64,000 nucleotides of DNA from Oscillospiraceae bacterium (GTDB lineage: Bacteria; Bacillota; Clostridia; Oscillospirales; Acutalibacteraceae), in assembly GCA_015066565.1 (NCBI GenBank), contig SVOB01000001.1, forward strand, positions 248,001 through 312,000. The letters run 5' to 3'. The notes below the pieces were generated by a model. It did not search any database. It was not told the origin of the DNA and saw only the letters and a program-made list of their open reading frames with translations. This document shows positions 1-8,876 of the stretch, piece after piece (position 1 is the first letter of the stretch; every line of letters begins with the position of its first letter). A program made the position numbers and the translations under genes.

Positions 1-327
1 CTTCTTGATTGTGTTGAAGTTTGTAAGCATACCGCCGAGCCAACGAGCGTTTACGAAAGGCATTTCGCAACGTTCAGCTTCTTCCTTAACGGAATCCTGA
101 GCCTGCTTCTTAGTGCCTACGAAAAGGATTTCGCCGCCTTCAGCCGATATGTCGCGAACGAACATATAAGCTTCTTCAAGCTTCTTAACTGTCTTCTGGA
201 GATCGATAATATAGATACCGTTTCTCTCTGTGAAGATGTACTCTGCCATTTTGGGGTTCCATCTTCTTGTCTGATGACCGAAGTGAACGCCTGCCTCAAG
301 CAGCTGTTTCATTGATACTACTGACAT
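1..327 (-). CDS. rpsB: 30S ribosomal protein S2, 5' part (cut by window edge)
   Basis: The first 109 codons of ribosomal protein S2, which binds the small-subunit head-body junction near S1 and is needed for translation initiation. The start reads [19 protein letters not shown], with the family hallmarks [15 protein letters not shown] and later FVGTKKQAQ, and it stops at the window edge inside the WLGGMLTNF motif. The ATG at 327 follows a strong GGAGG ribosome binding site (8 bases away). The gene is monocistronic at its 5' end: a sigma-A promoter lies about 125 bp upstream. In most Firmicutes tsf follows rpsB, which would lie outside the window. Confidence 0.97.
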   Translation of the reverse strand, partial: MSVVSMKQLLEAGVHFGHQTRRWNPKMAEYIFTERNGIYIIDLQKTVKKLEEAYMFVRDISAEGGEILFVGTKKQAQDSVKEEAERCEMPFVNARWLGGMLTNFNTIKK

Positions 328-452
328 TTGTTTTTCCTCCTTATTATCCGCCGCAACGGTTTAACGTTTCAGGCAACAAAGAAGCATTAAGTAAAGTAAA
401 TTTTACCTCTTTGCTAAGCTGAAAAATGCCGTCACGTGTGAAATGCCTTGAT

Positions 453-481
453 ATTTTATCACCTTTTACTATATAATGCAA
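453..481 (-). promoter_or_regulatory. sigma-A promoter of rpsB
   Basis: On the minus strand TTGCAT (481-476) and TAAAAT (458-453) are separated by exactly 17 bases. It lies in the gap between the metallo-beta-lactamase gene and rpsB, leaving a leader of about 120 nt. Such leaders on S2 genes often carry autoregulatory structure, but I could not identify one here. Confidence 0.65.
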
Positions 482-508
482 GGATTTTTTATAAAAAATC
501 AAAGTTTT

Positions 509-1459
509 TTAATATCTTTTTCCCTTTTCAAACCAGCAATAAAGCTTTTCTCCGTCACTGCCGATAACAATATCACCGTTCAAATCGGTCCTGAGTATTG
601 CGGAATCAAGCTTTTTAAGCGAATACAAAACGTTTTCGCCGGGATGGCCGTATTCGTTATCATAGCCGCAGGAAATAACGGAAACAAGAGGATGAACAGC
701 TTTTAAAAATTCCTTTCCCGAAGCGTTAGGACTGCCGTGATGACCTATTTTTAACACGTCACATTCAAGATTGAATTTACTGTCAAGCAAATTCTTTTCG
801 GTAATGCTTTCCGCATCGCCCATAAACATAAATGAGGTTTCTTTGTAATCAAGCCTTATAACAGCAGACATTTCATTGACATTTTCGTTTTCCGCAATCG
901 GAGAAAGAACAGTAAAAACTGCTTCCCCGAGCTTATAGATATCCCCTGCTCTTGCGGCAAAAACAGGTATCTTCATTTTTGAAATTTTATTTAAAAGGAA
1001 TATGTAATCTTCATCATCCTTATAGTATTTTTCATCAATTTCAGGCATAAGGATGTTCTTAACTTCAATTAAATCAAGAATTCTGACTGCGCCGCCGTAA
1101 TGGTCGGAATGCGGATGGGTAATTACAAGATAATCAACCGAACGGACATTATGACTTAAAAGATATTTACAAATATTATCCCCGTCAATACTGTTTCCGG
1201 TATCAATCAGCATATTGCCGTTATCAGTTTTTATAAGAGTACTGTCGCCCTGACCGACGTCAATAAAATGAACAGACAAGCTCTTGTTTTCAGCGTCATT
1301 GAGCTTGCCTGATGCAACAAGGTTAATGTTGCTGTTCCAGGTTGACAACCCGAGAAGAGACGGAAAATACGTTTTAATAAACGAAAACGCAAGGAATACA
1401 GCAACAATAACCGCAAATATTATTTTTTGTGTTTTTGTAAGTTTATTTAAGAATTTCAT
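509..1459 (-). CDS. ComEC/Rec2-type metallo-beta-lactamase fold protein, membrane anchored
   Basis: A 316-residue protein with one N-terminal membrane segment (about residues 12-30) and an extracellular-facing metallo-beta-lactamase domain like the C-terminal part of the DNA-uptake protein ComEC. Visible metal-site motifs are FIDVGQGDS (65-73), THPHSDH (114-120), MGDAE (213-217), IGHHGS (238-243) and YGHP (270-273). The competence channel domain (about 10 membrane helices) is absent, so this is the stand-alone hydrolase type common in clostridia. Such proteins are thought to cut nucleic acid or a phosphodiester, but no substrate can be read from the sequence. It follows spoIIIE with 8 bp between them and is probably the last gene of the tepA operon. 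Confidence 0.85.
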   Translation of the reverse strand: MKFLNKLTKTQKIIFAVIVAVFLAFSFIKTYFPSLLGLSTWNSNINLVASGKLNDAENKSLSVHFIDVGQGDSTLIKTDNGNMLIDTGNSIDGDNICKYLLSHNVRSVDYLVITHPHSDHYGGAVRILDLIEVKNILMPEIDEKYYKDDEDYIFLLNKISKMKIPVFAARAGDIYKLGEAVFTVLSPIAENENVNEMSAVIRLDYKETSFMFMGDAESITEKNLLDSKFNLECDVLKIGHHGSPNASGKEFLKAVHPLVSVISCGYDNEYGHPGENVLYSLKKLDSAILRTDLNGDIVIGSDGEKLYCWFEKGKRY

Positions 1460-1467
1460 TAATTTTA

Positions 1468-3990
1468 TCAGAAAATATTATTTCCCGTTGACTCGCTTTC
1501 GGAAATAACCTGCTCTTCATCTTCTGAAGCAGAATTATTAACCCCGTAATCAGTCCCATCCGACGACATAGCATTCATTTCAAGCCACTGCTGTTTGGAA
1601 ATCAGAACCTTTCTCGGTTTGCTTCCTTCATAGGGACCGACAATATTTCTCTGTTCAAGCTCGTCAACAATTCTTGCGGCTCTTGCATAGCCGAGTTTCA
1701 GCTTTCTCTGGAGTAAGGTTGTAGAAGCCATCTGAGCCTCAACGACAACCTCAATTGCTTTCGGAAGCATCTCGTCGGCATCTGAATCGCCCGCTTCAAC
1801 ATCACTTGACTTTTTCTTATCCTTAGCCGCCGCCTGACGCTCAATTTCCTGGATAACTTCGTCGTCATAAGAGGTTTCGCCCTGTTTTTTAATAAAATTA
1901 ACTACGTCCTCTACCTCTTTATCGGAAACAAAAGCTCCCTGAACGCGAATCGGCTTAACAGCGCTGATAGGATTGTAAAGCAAATCGCCTTTACCTAAAA
2001 GTTTTTCAGCACCGCCCTCGTCAAGCATAATTCTTGATTCAACATTCGATTTAACAGTCAAGGCAATTCTTGACGGGATATTCGATTTAATAACGCCCGT
2101 GATAACGTCAACCGAAGGTCTTTGTGTGGCGATTACAAGGTGCATACCTGCCGCACGCGCCATCTGCGCAAGACGGCAAACCGAATCTTCAACCTCTGTC
2201 GGAGCCACCATCATAAGATCTGAGAACTCATCTATAAAAATAACAACCTGAGGCATTCTCTCAAGACCGGAAGCCTCACAGATACTGTTAAAGCCTGCTA
2301 TATCACGAACTCCGTTATCGGCGAAAATCTTGTATCTTTTAAGCATTTCCGTAACCGCCCAGGCAAGAGCGCCCGAAGCCTTGTTCGGATTTGAAACAAC
2401 CGGAACAAGAAGATGGGGTATTCCGTTATACTTAGTAAACTCAACCTGTTTGGGGTCGATAAGTATAAGCTTAACCTCGTCCGGAGTAGCGTTATAAAGA
2501 ATACTGATAATCATCGTATTAAGACAAATAGATTTACCCGAACCGGTAGTACCCGCAACAAGCAAGTGAGGCATACTCTGTAAATCGGCATAAACTATTT
2601 CACCCGTAATATCTTTACCGAGAGCAATATTAAGCTTTGATTTAGCGTTTCTGAACGCTTCGGTATCAATTATCTCTCTTAAGGAAACGCCGTTTCTCGT
2701 TCTGTTGGGAATTTCAATTCCTACAGCGGGTTTATTCGGAATAGGCGCTTCAATTCTAACGCCCGAAGCCGCAAGGTTAAGCGCAATATCATCGGCAAGA
2801 TTTGTAATCTTACTGATTTTAACGCCTGCGGCAGGCTGAATTTCATAACGTGTAACAGCGGGTCCTCTGCTGAAACCGACAATGCGTGTTTCAACGCCGA
2901 AGCTTTTAAGCGTATCGACCAACTTTTCGGCGTTGGCCTTAAGCTCTGCTTCGTTAAGCGCGCCGTCGGAACCGCTTCCCTTTTTAAGACAGCTGATAGG
3001 CGGGAAAACATATTCCTTTTTTTCGGACGAAGCGTTCTGCTCAACCTCTTTTGCAAAGGATTCCTCTGCGTTTTCGGCATTCTTTTCTTCCGCCTCTTTT
3101 TTCTTATTGTTGGCTTTGATAATTGCGTCTATATCCGAAGCGGGAGTCTGTTCGGAAGCTTCAGCAACTTCTTCATTAATGTTTGTTGCCCTCTTTCTCG
3201 ATTTAACAGGCATTTCAACAATGCCGTTTTCAGCTTCGTCAAGAGTTAAAATATCATTTACATTTTTAGCGGGCTCTAAATCAGTATCGGGGTCAATATC
3301 GTCAATTTTCTTTGATTTGCTTTCAGCTCTTTCTACTGAGCGCTCCTGATATTCAACGTATTTCTCGTCAGCAAATGTTTTAGCCTTTTCAACGGGAGTC
3401 CACATACCCTTAAAGAATTTCGCAAGGGTAAGTCCCGTAATAAGCATAACAAAAACAAAAATTACAACAAGAATTATTGCTCCTGCCGCCGCTTTGGACC
3501 ATCCTGTAACGGTCAATAAAAGAAAACCTATAGCAGAGCCTATAACACCGCTTCCAAGCACGCTTCCGTCAATTTTATATGTATCATAAGCGTTTCTGAC
3601 AGCGTCAACAAAATCCAATTTCCCGTCGCTTGAAAAAACGCTTATTGCGGTAGAAATTAAAAATACCAGAACAACTGCTTCAACTACTTTTGTATTTACC
3701 TTTGAAAAATCCCTTTCCATAGTACTGACAACAGTCAGATAAATGAAGAGCAGCGGAAGTATAAACGCGCAAAAGCCGAAGGTGCCGAAAATAACCTCGC
3801 GCAAAAATCCCCAGAGACCGCCCTCAGGTCCGCTCGGTATTAAAACTATACAAAGGAACAGAACAGAAAAAGCAAAAAGAATAATCGCAAGAACGCCCGA
3901 GCGCTGTTGCGTGGGTTTTGCCTTCTGAGTTGTCTTTTTTGAGGCAGTTGTTCTCTGCCCCTGTTTGCTATTTTTGTTGCCTGATGCCAC
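1468..3990 (-). CDS. spoIIIE: FtsK/SpoIIIE DNA translocase
   Basis: A DNA pump that moves chromosomal DNA through the division or sporulation septum. Four or five hydrophobic segments fill residues 30-190, then an acidic low-complexity linker (about 220-325), then the RecA-like motor with Walker A GTTGSGKS near 480-487, a Walker B VIFIDEF region, and a C-terminal winged-helix gamma domain that reads oriented DNA motifs. I place the start at the GTG at 3990, because a GGAGGA site sits 8 bases before it; the open frame continues upstream to an ATG at 4062, but that stretch is ylzJ in another frame. The result is 840 residues, a little longer than the usual 770-800. Synteny tepA-ylzJ-spoIIIE matches Bacillus and favours SpoIIIE over a second FtsK paralogue. 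Confidence 0.92.
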   Translation of the reverse strand: MASGNKNSKQGQRTTASKKTTQKAKPTQQRSGVLAIILFAFSVLFLCIVLIPSGPEGGLWGFLREVIFGTFGFCAFILPLLFIYLTVVSTMERDFSKVNTKVVEAVVLVFLISTAISVFSSDGKLDFVDAVRNAYDTYKIDGSVLGSGVIGSAIGFLLLTVTGWSKAAAGAIILVVIFVFVMLITGLTLAKFFKGMWTPVEKAKTFADEKYVEYQERSVERAESKSKKIDDIDPDTDLEPAKNVNDILTLDEAENGIVEMPVKSRKRATNINEEVAEASEQTPASDIDAIIKANNKKKEAEEKNAENAEESFAKEVEQNASSEKKEYVFPPISCLKKGSGSDGALNEAELKANAEKLVDTLKSFGVETRIVGFSRGPAVTRYEIQPAAGVKISKITNLADDIALNLAASGVRIEAPIPNKPAVGIEIPNRTRNGVSLREIIDTEAFRNAKSKLNIALGKDITGEIVYADLQSMPHLLVAGTTGSGKSICLNTMIISILYNATPDEVKLILIDPKQVEFTKYNGIPHLLVPVVSNPNKASGALAWAVTEMLKRYKIFADNGVRDIAGFNSICEASGLERMPQVVIFIDEFSDLMMVAPTEVEDSVCRLAQMARAAGMHLVIATQRPSVDVITGVIKSNIPSRIALTVKSNVESRIMLDEGGAEKLLGKGDLLYNPISAVKPIRVQGAFVSDKEVEDVVNFIKKQGETSYDDEVIQEIERQAAAKDKKKSSDVEAGDSDADEMLPKAIEVVVEAQMASTTLLQRKLKLGYARAARIVDELEQRNIVGPYEGSKPRKVLISKQQWLEMNAMSSDGTDYGVNNSASEDEEQVISESESTGNNIF

Positions 3991-4171
3991 AATAATTTCC
4001 TCCGTTTTTAAATTCCGATATATAAAGATAATCAGACGGACAGGTAGAAAAAATACCGTCAAACCTGCCGTTCTTATAATAAATTACACCGTTGGTAATA
4101 TTTTTTGTTTCAACAACTGACTTTTCATAAGGAAAAATAAGAATTTCGTTTACAACCGAATAGAGAAGCAT
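3968..4171 (-). CDS. ylzJ: YlzJ-like small protein
   Basis: A 67-residue protein starting [14 protein letters not shown], resembling the YlzJ family (about 65-70 residues, function unknown) that sits between tepA and spoIIIE in Bacillus and many clostridia. Its start overlaps the tepA stop by one base (TAATG) and its 3' end overlaps the spoIIIE start by 23 bp, so the three genes look translationally coupled. No catalytic motif or membrane segment is visible. Identification rests on size, the N-terminal pattern and conserved gene position. Confidence 0.8.
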   Translation of the reverse strand: MLLYSVVNEILIFPYEKSVVETKNITNGVIYYKNGRFDGIFSTCPSDYLYISEFKNGGNYCGIRQQK

Positions 4172-4899
4172 TATTCACTCCCCTTTTCTATCATTCTGAC
4201 AAGGCATTCAAGAGCATTTGACAGACCGCCAAGCTCATCTATAAGTCCTTCTCTGACAGCGGATTCACCGTCAAGAACAGTCCCTACGTCGAGAACAAGT
4301 TCTCCTGTAGCGGTCATCAATTGACGAAATCTGTCAGCAGAAATTGATGAATTATCGGTAACGAAACGGACGATACGTTCCTGCATTCTGTCAAAATATG
4401 AAAGCGTTTGCGGAACCCCGAGAACAAGACCGTTCATTCTAACGGGATGAATTGTCATAGTAGCCGAAGGGGCAATAAACGACCTTTTAGCCGATACAGC
4501 AAGCGGAACGCCTATTGAATGCCCTCCGCCGAGAACTAAAGATACAGTGGGCGTTTTCATTCCCGAAATCAATTCGGCAATAGCAAGACCGGCTTCAATA
4601 TCACCGCCGACAGTATTAAGGATAATGATAAGCCCGTCAATTCTGTCGTCCTGTTCAATAGCAACAAGCTGAGGTATTACATGCTCATATTTAGTTGTTT
4701 TATTCTGAGCAGGTAAAATAAAATGCCCTTCAACCTGTCCTATAACCGTAAGACAATGAATTATTTTCCCTTTTGTTTCAACAGTTACGCTGCCCGACTG
4801 AACAATCCTCTCGTTTTCAGTTGAGAAATCGCCGTCGCTTTCCTCGTTTTCATTTTGTATAAACGGCGAAGTAGTTGTAAAATCTTTATCCGAATTCAA
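4171..4899 (-). CDS. tepA: ClpP-fold translocation-enhancing peptidase TepA
   Basis: A ClpP-like serine peptidase without a signal peptide; Bacillus TepA is linked to protein export and spore germination or outgrowth. The fold is shown by [15 protein letters not shown] (about 90-104), the nucleophile motif GGGHSIGVP (Ser near 128) and the His motif TMTIHPVRM (His near 151). The ATG at 4905 touches its GGAGGA site (one base apart), whereas the TTG two codons later (4899) has 7-base spacing, so I favour TTG and 242 residues. It is the first gene of the tepA-ylzJ-spoIIIE-metallo-beta-lactamase unit and has its own promoter. The N-terminal 35 residues are polar and probably disordered. Confidence 0.9.
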   Translation of the reverse strand: MNSDKDFTTTSPFIQNENEESDGDFSTENERIVQSGSVTVETKGKIIHCLTVIGQVEGHFILPAQNKTTKYEHVIPQLVAIEQDDRIDGLIIILNTVGGDIEAGLAIAELISGMKTPTVSLVLGGGHSIGVPLAVSAKRSFIAPSATMTIHPVRMNGLVLGVPQTLSYFDRMQERIVRFVTDNSSISADRFRQLMTATGELVLDVGTVLDGESAVREGLIDELGGLSNALECLVRMIEKGSE

Positions 4900-4970
4900 A
4901 ATCATTCCTCCAAAAGAATTAAATACATAATTATTATTTCATTCTCGGGAACAATTATGAAATTCAATAT

Positions 4971-4999
4971 ATTGTATCACTTTTTTAATCAAATAGCAA
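4971..4999 (-). promoter_or_regulatory. sigma-A promoter of the tepA operon
   Basis: Minus-strand TTGCTA (4999-4994), a 17-base spacer and TACAAT (4976-4971), about 70 bp before the tepA start. It diverges from the aconitase promoter. Confidence 0.65.
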
Positions 5000-5049
5000 T
5001 ATTTTGTTAAAAAATACTTTATAAATCTAATTTTTAGCTTGATAAAATA

Positions 5050-5078
5050 TTGACAAACAATAATATTTATTTTAATAT
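5050..5078 (+). promoter_or_regulatory. sigma-A promoter of the acn-icd-rex operon
   Basis: TTGACA (5050-5055), 17 bases, TAATAT (5073-5078). Transcription would begin near 5085, about 38 nt before the aconitase ATG. This is one of the best promoter matches in the window. Confidence 0.8.
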
Positions 5079-5087
5079 AAAAAAAGA

Positions 5088-5106
5088 TTGTTAAAAACTT
5101 AAACAA
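5088..5106. promoter_or_regulatory. candidate Rex operator overlapping the transcription start
   Basis: TTGTTAAAAACTTAAACAA is a near-palindrome that differs from the clostridial Rex consensus TTGTTAA-N4-TTAACAA by one extra A in the right half. It lies 10 bp after the -10 box, where a bound repressor would block initiation, and the operon it would control encodes Rex itself. The match is imperfect and the region is AT-rich, so this is a candidate only. Confidence 0.45.
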
Positions 5107-5122
5107 GTTAGGAGATTTTCTT

Positions 5123-7051
5123 ATGGGATTGACTGTTGCTGAAAAAATAATCAAAAATCACCTTGTCGAAGGTGAAATGATAAAAGGAAGCGAAATCGGT
5201 CTTAAAATCGACCAGACTTTAACTCAGGACGCAACGGGTACAATGGCTTATCTTGAATTTGAAGCTATGGGTATACCGAGAGTTAAAACCGAGCTTTCAG
5301 TCGCTTATATCGACCATAATACATTACAGACAGGCTTTGAAAACGCTGATGACCACAGGTTTATCGGTTCTGTAGCCAAAAAACGCGGACTTCGTTTTTC
5401 AAGACCGGGTAACGGTATCTGTCATCAGGTTCATCTTGAACGTTTCGGAAAACCCGGCAAGACCTTAATCGGTTCCGACAGCCATACTCCTACCGGCGGA
5501 GGTATCGGTATGATTGCTATCGGCGCAGGCGGGCTAGACGTTGCCGTTGCTATGGGCGGCGGTACATATTATATTACAATGCCGAAAATAGTAAATGTTA
5601 AGCTTTCAGGCTCGTTAAAGCCGTTTGTTGCTGCTAAGGACATTATCCTTAAGGTTTTACAGATAATGACAGTTAAAGGCGGAGTCGGCAAGATTATTGA
5701 ATACACAGGCGACGGCGTTAAATCGTTATCGGTTCCCGAAAGAGCAACAATAACCAATATGGGCGCTGAGCTTGGCGCAACCACATCTGTTTTCCCCTCA
5801 GACGAGATTACAAAAGAATTTCTTAAAGCTCAGTCAAGAGAGGAAGACTGGATTGAATTAAAGGCTGATGAAGACGCTGTTTATGACGAGGTAATTGAAA
5901 TAAACCTTGATGAATTAGAGCCTCTTGCGGCTATGCCCCACATGCCCGACCGTGTTAAATCGGTTAAGGAAATCGGAAAAATTAAAATCGACCAGGTATG
6001 TATCGGTTCCTGCACAAACTCGTCTCTTATGGATATGTTAAAGGTTGCCGAAATTCTCAAAGGAAAAACAGTCGCTCCGAACGTTAGCCTTTCTATTGCA
6101 CCGGGTTCAAAGCAGGTTCTCAATATGCTTTCTTTAAACGGCGCTCTTTCCTCAATGATTGACGCAGGCGCAAGAATTCTTGAAAGCGCATGCGGTCCGT
6201 GTATCGGTATGGGTCAGTCGCCGAACTCAAAAGGAATTTCGCTTCGTACTTTTAACAGAAACTTTGAAGGCAGAAGCGGCACTGCTGACGCAGGTATTTA
6301 TCTTGTTAGTCCCGAAACGGCGGCTGTATCGGCTATTACAGGCTATCTTACCGACCCGAGAGAGTTCGGAGATTCGCTTAAGATTACTATGCCGGGTCAA
6401 TTTATTATTAACGATAATATGATTGAATTACCCGCTTCACCCGAAGAAGCAGAAAGTCTTGAAATTATTTACGGACCTAATATCAAGCCTTTCCCGACCA
6501 GTGAAAAGCTTCCCGAAACCGTTACGGCAAAGGTTGCTTTAAAGGTAGGTAATGACATCACTACAGACCACATTATGCCTGCGGGAGCCAAAATACTCCC
6601 CTACCGTTCTAATATACCTTACCTTTCGCAATTCTGTTTTAAACAATGTGATGAGAACTTTGCTTCACGTTGTAAAGAATTAGGAAAAGGCATTATTATA
6701 GGCGGCTCAAATTACGGACAGGGTTCCTCGAGAGAGCACGCCGCACTTGTTCCGCTTTATCTCGGTATTAAGGCTATTATCACAAAATCATTCGCAAGAA
6801 TTCATAAAGCAAATCTTATAAACGCAGGTATTTTGCCTTTCACTTTCAAAAACGAAATCGATTACGACAGAATTGATGAGGGCGACGAGCTTTCACTTGA
6901 AAACGTAAGAGAAAAAATTGAAAACGGCGAGAAAGTATTTGTAAAAAATCTGTCTAAAAACGAGGAGTATGAGCTTGAATACGACTATTCCGAAAGACAG
7001 ACAGCAATGCTTCTTGCAGGCGGACTTTTAAATTATACAAAGGGAGAATAA
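5123..7051 (+). CDS. acn: aconitate hydratase
   Basis: A 642-residue aconitase that interconverts citrate and isocitrate through a 4Fe-4S cluster. The cluster ligands are Cys297 in the GSCTNSS motif and Cys357/Cys360 in CGPCIGMGQ. Other signatures are IGSDSHTPTGG (117-127) and the swivel-domain motif GGSNYGQGSSREHAA. The length fits the short, single-chain aconitase class seen in clostridia rather than the 750-900 residue mitochondrial or AcnA/AcnB forms. The start has a TAGGAG site 9 bases upstream. It is followed 3 bp later by isocitrate dehydrogenase, so the pair carries two consecutive steps from citrate to 2-oxoglutarate; no citrate synthase is in the window. Expression is probably redox-controlled by Rex (see the operator entry). 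Confidence 0.95.
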   Translation: MGLTVAEKIIKNHLVEGEMIKGSEIGLKIDQTLTQDATGTMAYLEFEAMGIPRVKTELSVAYIDHNTLQTGFENADDHRFIGSVAKKRGLRFSRPGNGICHQVHLERFGKPGKTLIGSDSHTPTGGGIGMIAIGAGGLDVAVAMGGGTYYITMPKIVNVKLSGSLKPFVAAKDIILKVLQIMTVKGGVGKIIEYTGDGVKSLSVPERATITNMGAELGATTSVFPSDEITKEFLKAQSREEDWIELKADEDAVYDEVIEINLDELEPLAAMPHMPDRVKSVKEIGKIKIDQVCIGSCTNSSLMDMLKVAEILKGKTVAPNVSLSIAPGSKQVLNMLSLNGALSSMIDAGARILESACGPCIGMGQSPNSKGISLRTFNRNFEGRSGTADAGIYLVSPETAAVSAITGYLTDPREFGDSLKITMPGQFIINDNMIELPASPEEAESLEIIYGPNIKPFPTSEKLPETVTAKVALKVGNDITTDHIMPAGAKILPYRSNIPYLSQFCFKQCDENFASRCKELGKGIIIGGSNYGQGSSREHAALVPLYLGIKAIITKSFARIHKANLINAGILPFTFKNEIDYDRIDEGDELSLENVREKIENGEKVFVKNLSKNEEYELEYDYSERQTAMLLAGGLLNYTKGE

Positions 7052-7054
7052 ATT

Positions 7055-8224
7055 ATGACAGAACAGAACATTAAAACAGCTACGGCAAAATTTGAAGCTC
7101 TTATTCGTGAGCAGTCCGAAAGAAACGAAAGAATTAAAGCTGAGGGAGATTTTGTTGACTTTGATAAGCTTGATAAAATTACAATCGGCGTTTGCGGCGG
7201 CGACGGAATCGGACCGATTATAACAAACGAAGCCGCAAGAGTACTTGGGTATATGCTTAAGGAAGACGTTGATAACGGTAAAGTTGAATTCAAAACAATC
7301 GACGGACTTACAATTGAAAACAGAATTGCTCAGAACAAAGCTATTCCCGACGATGTTCTTGAAGAGCTTAAAAAGTGTCCTGTAATTCTTAAAGGGCCGA
7401 CTACAACTCCCCAGGCGGGTGACGGAAGACCTAATATTGAAAGCGCAAACGTTGCTATGAGAAAGGCGCTTGACCTTTTTGCAAATGTCAGACCCGTTAA
7501 AATTCCCGCTGAAGGAATTGACTGGACCTTCTTCAGAGAGAATACCGAAGGCGCTTATGCAGTAGGCTCAAAGGGCGTAAACGTTGATGACGAAATCGCC
7601 TTTGACTTTGTTGTAACTACAACCGAAGGCACTCAGAGAATAGCCCGTATGGCTTATGAATACGCAAAAAAGAATCACAAGGACAGAGTTTCCATTATCA
7701 ACAAAGCTAATGTTATTAAAACTACAGACGGTAAGTTCCTCAATCTCTGTAAAGAAATAGGCAAGGAATATCCTGAAATCACAACTGACGAATGGTATAT
7801 TGACATAACTACTGCAAAGCTTATTGATAAAAAGCGCAGAACTGATTTTAAAGTATTTGTTCTCCCCAATCTCTACGGTGATATTATTACAGACGAAGCG
7901 GCTGAATTTCAGGGCGGCGTAGGTACTGCTGGAAGCGCAAATCTCGGTAAAAAATACGCTATGTTTGAAGCTATTCACGGCTCCGCTCCGAGAATGATTG
8001 AAGAAGGCAGAGGTCAGTATGCCGACCCTTGCTCAATGCTTCGCGCGGCAGTTATGCTTCTTTCTCATATCGGTAAGCAGGACAAGGCGGATTTACTTGA
8101 AAAAGCGCTTGATAAATGTATGTTCGTAGAAAAAAAGCTGGTAATCACAGGCCGCGACACAGGTTGCACCTGTAAGGAATTCGGCGACTATGTTATGGAA
8201 ACCGTTAAATCTCTTTCAGAATAA
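7055..8224 (+). CDS. icd: isocitrate dehydrogenase (isocitrate/isopropylmalate dehydrogenase family)
   Basis: A 389-residue dehydrogenase converting isocitrate to 2-oxoglutarate and CO2. Seen: GGDGIGPIITNEAARV at about 49-64, the substrate-loop motif FFRENTEGAY, NKANVIKTTDG, and the nucleotide-site region ending EAIHGSAPR. Immediate linkage to aconitase supports isocitrate over isopropylmalate as substrate. Cofactor preference (NAD or NADP) cannot be settled by eye. The role is most likely to supply 2-oxoglutarate for glutamate synthesis in an anaerobe. The ribosome binding site GGGAG lies 9 bases before the ATG. Confidence 0.93.
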   Translation: MTEQNIKTATAKFEALIREQSERNERIKAEGDFVDFDKLDKITIGVCGGDGIGPIITNEAARVLGYMLKEDVDNGKVEFKTIDGLTIENRIAQNKAIPDDVLEELKKCPVILKGPTTTPQAGDGRPNIESANVAMRKALDLFANVRPVKIPAEGIDWTFFRENTEGAYAVGSKGVNVDDEIAFDFVVTTTEGTQRIARMAYEYAKKNHKDRVSIINKANVIKTTDGKFLNLCKEIGKEYPEITTDEWYIDITTAKLIDKKRRTDFKVFVLPNLYGDIITDEAAEFQGGVGTAGSANLGKKYAMFEAIHGSAPRMIEEGRGQYADPCSMLRAAVMLLSHIGKQDKADLLEKALDKCMFVEKKLVITGRDTGCTCKEFGDYVMETVKSLSE

Positions 8225-8239
8225 AGAAGGCACTCAAAA

Positions 8240-8875
8240 ATGAAAAAGAACACTTACATTTCACTCCCGGTAATCAAAAGACTTCCGAGGTATTACAGAT
8301 TTTTAGGTGTACTGCGTAAAAACGGAATTGAAAAGATTTCTTCAAATGAGCTATCACGCAGAATGGGTTTAACTGCTTCGCAAATCCGACAGGACTTAAA
8401 CTGCTTCGGCGGCTTCGGTCAGCAGGGTTACGGTTATAATATAGAACAGTTATATAACGAGATAGGTAAAATTCTCGGCGTTGATAAAAACACCCCGACT
8501 ATCCTTATCGGCGCGGGTAATCTCGGAAGAGCTATCGCTTCTCATATGTCGTTCAGTGAAAGAGGCTTTGATTTAATCGGAGTGTTTGATAAGAATGAAG
8601 CTCTTGCAGGTCAGATGATAAAGGGTATTCCGATAAGACATATCAGCGGGTTATATAATTTCTGTAAGGATAACTCCCCTGTTGTTGCCGTTCTCTGTAT
8701 TCCCGAGGACAGCGCAAAGGAAATTGTTGAACAGTTGGTAAACCTTAACGTTAAGGGAATTTGGAATTTCACTCATTATAATATTTCGGCTGATTTTCCG
8801 TCACTTTCGGTTGAAAACGTTCACTTAAGCGACTCGCTGATGACTTTATCATATCAGTTGAATAATAAGGATTAA
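8240..8875 (+). CDS. rex: redox-sensing transcriptional repressor Rex
   Basis: A 211-residue Rex: an N-terminal winged helix (residues 10-75, including ELSRRMGLTASQIRQDL and FGGFGQQGYGY) and a Rossmann domain with GAGNLGRAI at 91-99. Rex binds DNA when the NADH/NAD ratio is low and leaves it when NADH accumulates. Length and motifs are normal for the family. It is the third gene of the aconitase operon, 15 bp after icd, an arrangement that suggests autoregulation and tight coupling of the oxidative branch to NADH level. trmL follows after one base. Confidence 0.96.
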   Translation: MKKNTYISLPVIKRLPRYYRFLGVLRKNGIEKISSNELSRRMGLTASQIRQDLNCFGGFGQQGYGYNIEQLYNEIGKILGVDKNTPTILIGAGNLGRAIASHMSFSERGFDLIGVFDKNEALAGQMIKGIPIRHISGLYNFCKDNSPVVAVLCIPEDSAKEIVEQLVNLNVKGIWNFTHYNISADFPSLSVENVHLSDSLMTLSYQLNNKD

Positions 8876-8876
8876 T

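Noticed and set aside
2882..3349. A 155-codon open frame antisense to spoIIIE.
   Set aside because: Serine-rich shadow of the conserved translocase linker; no ribosome binding site and no family features.
7568..7978. A 136-codon open frame antisense to isocitrate dehydrogenase.
   Set aside because: Codon pattern mirrors the coding strand of a well-conserved enzyme; no start signal.
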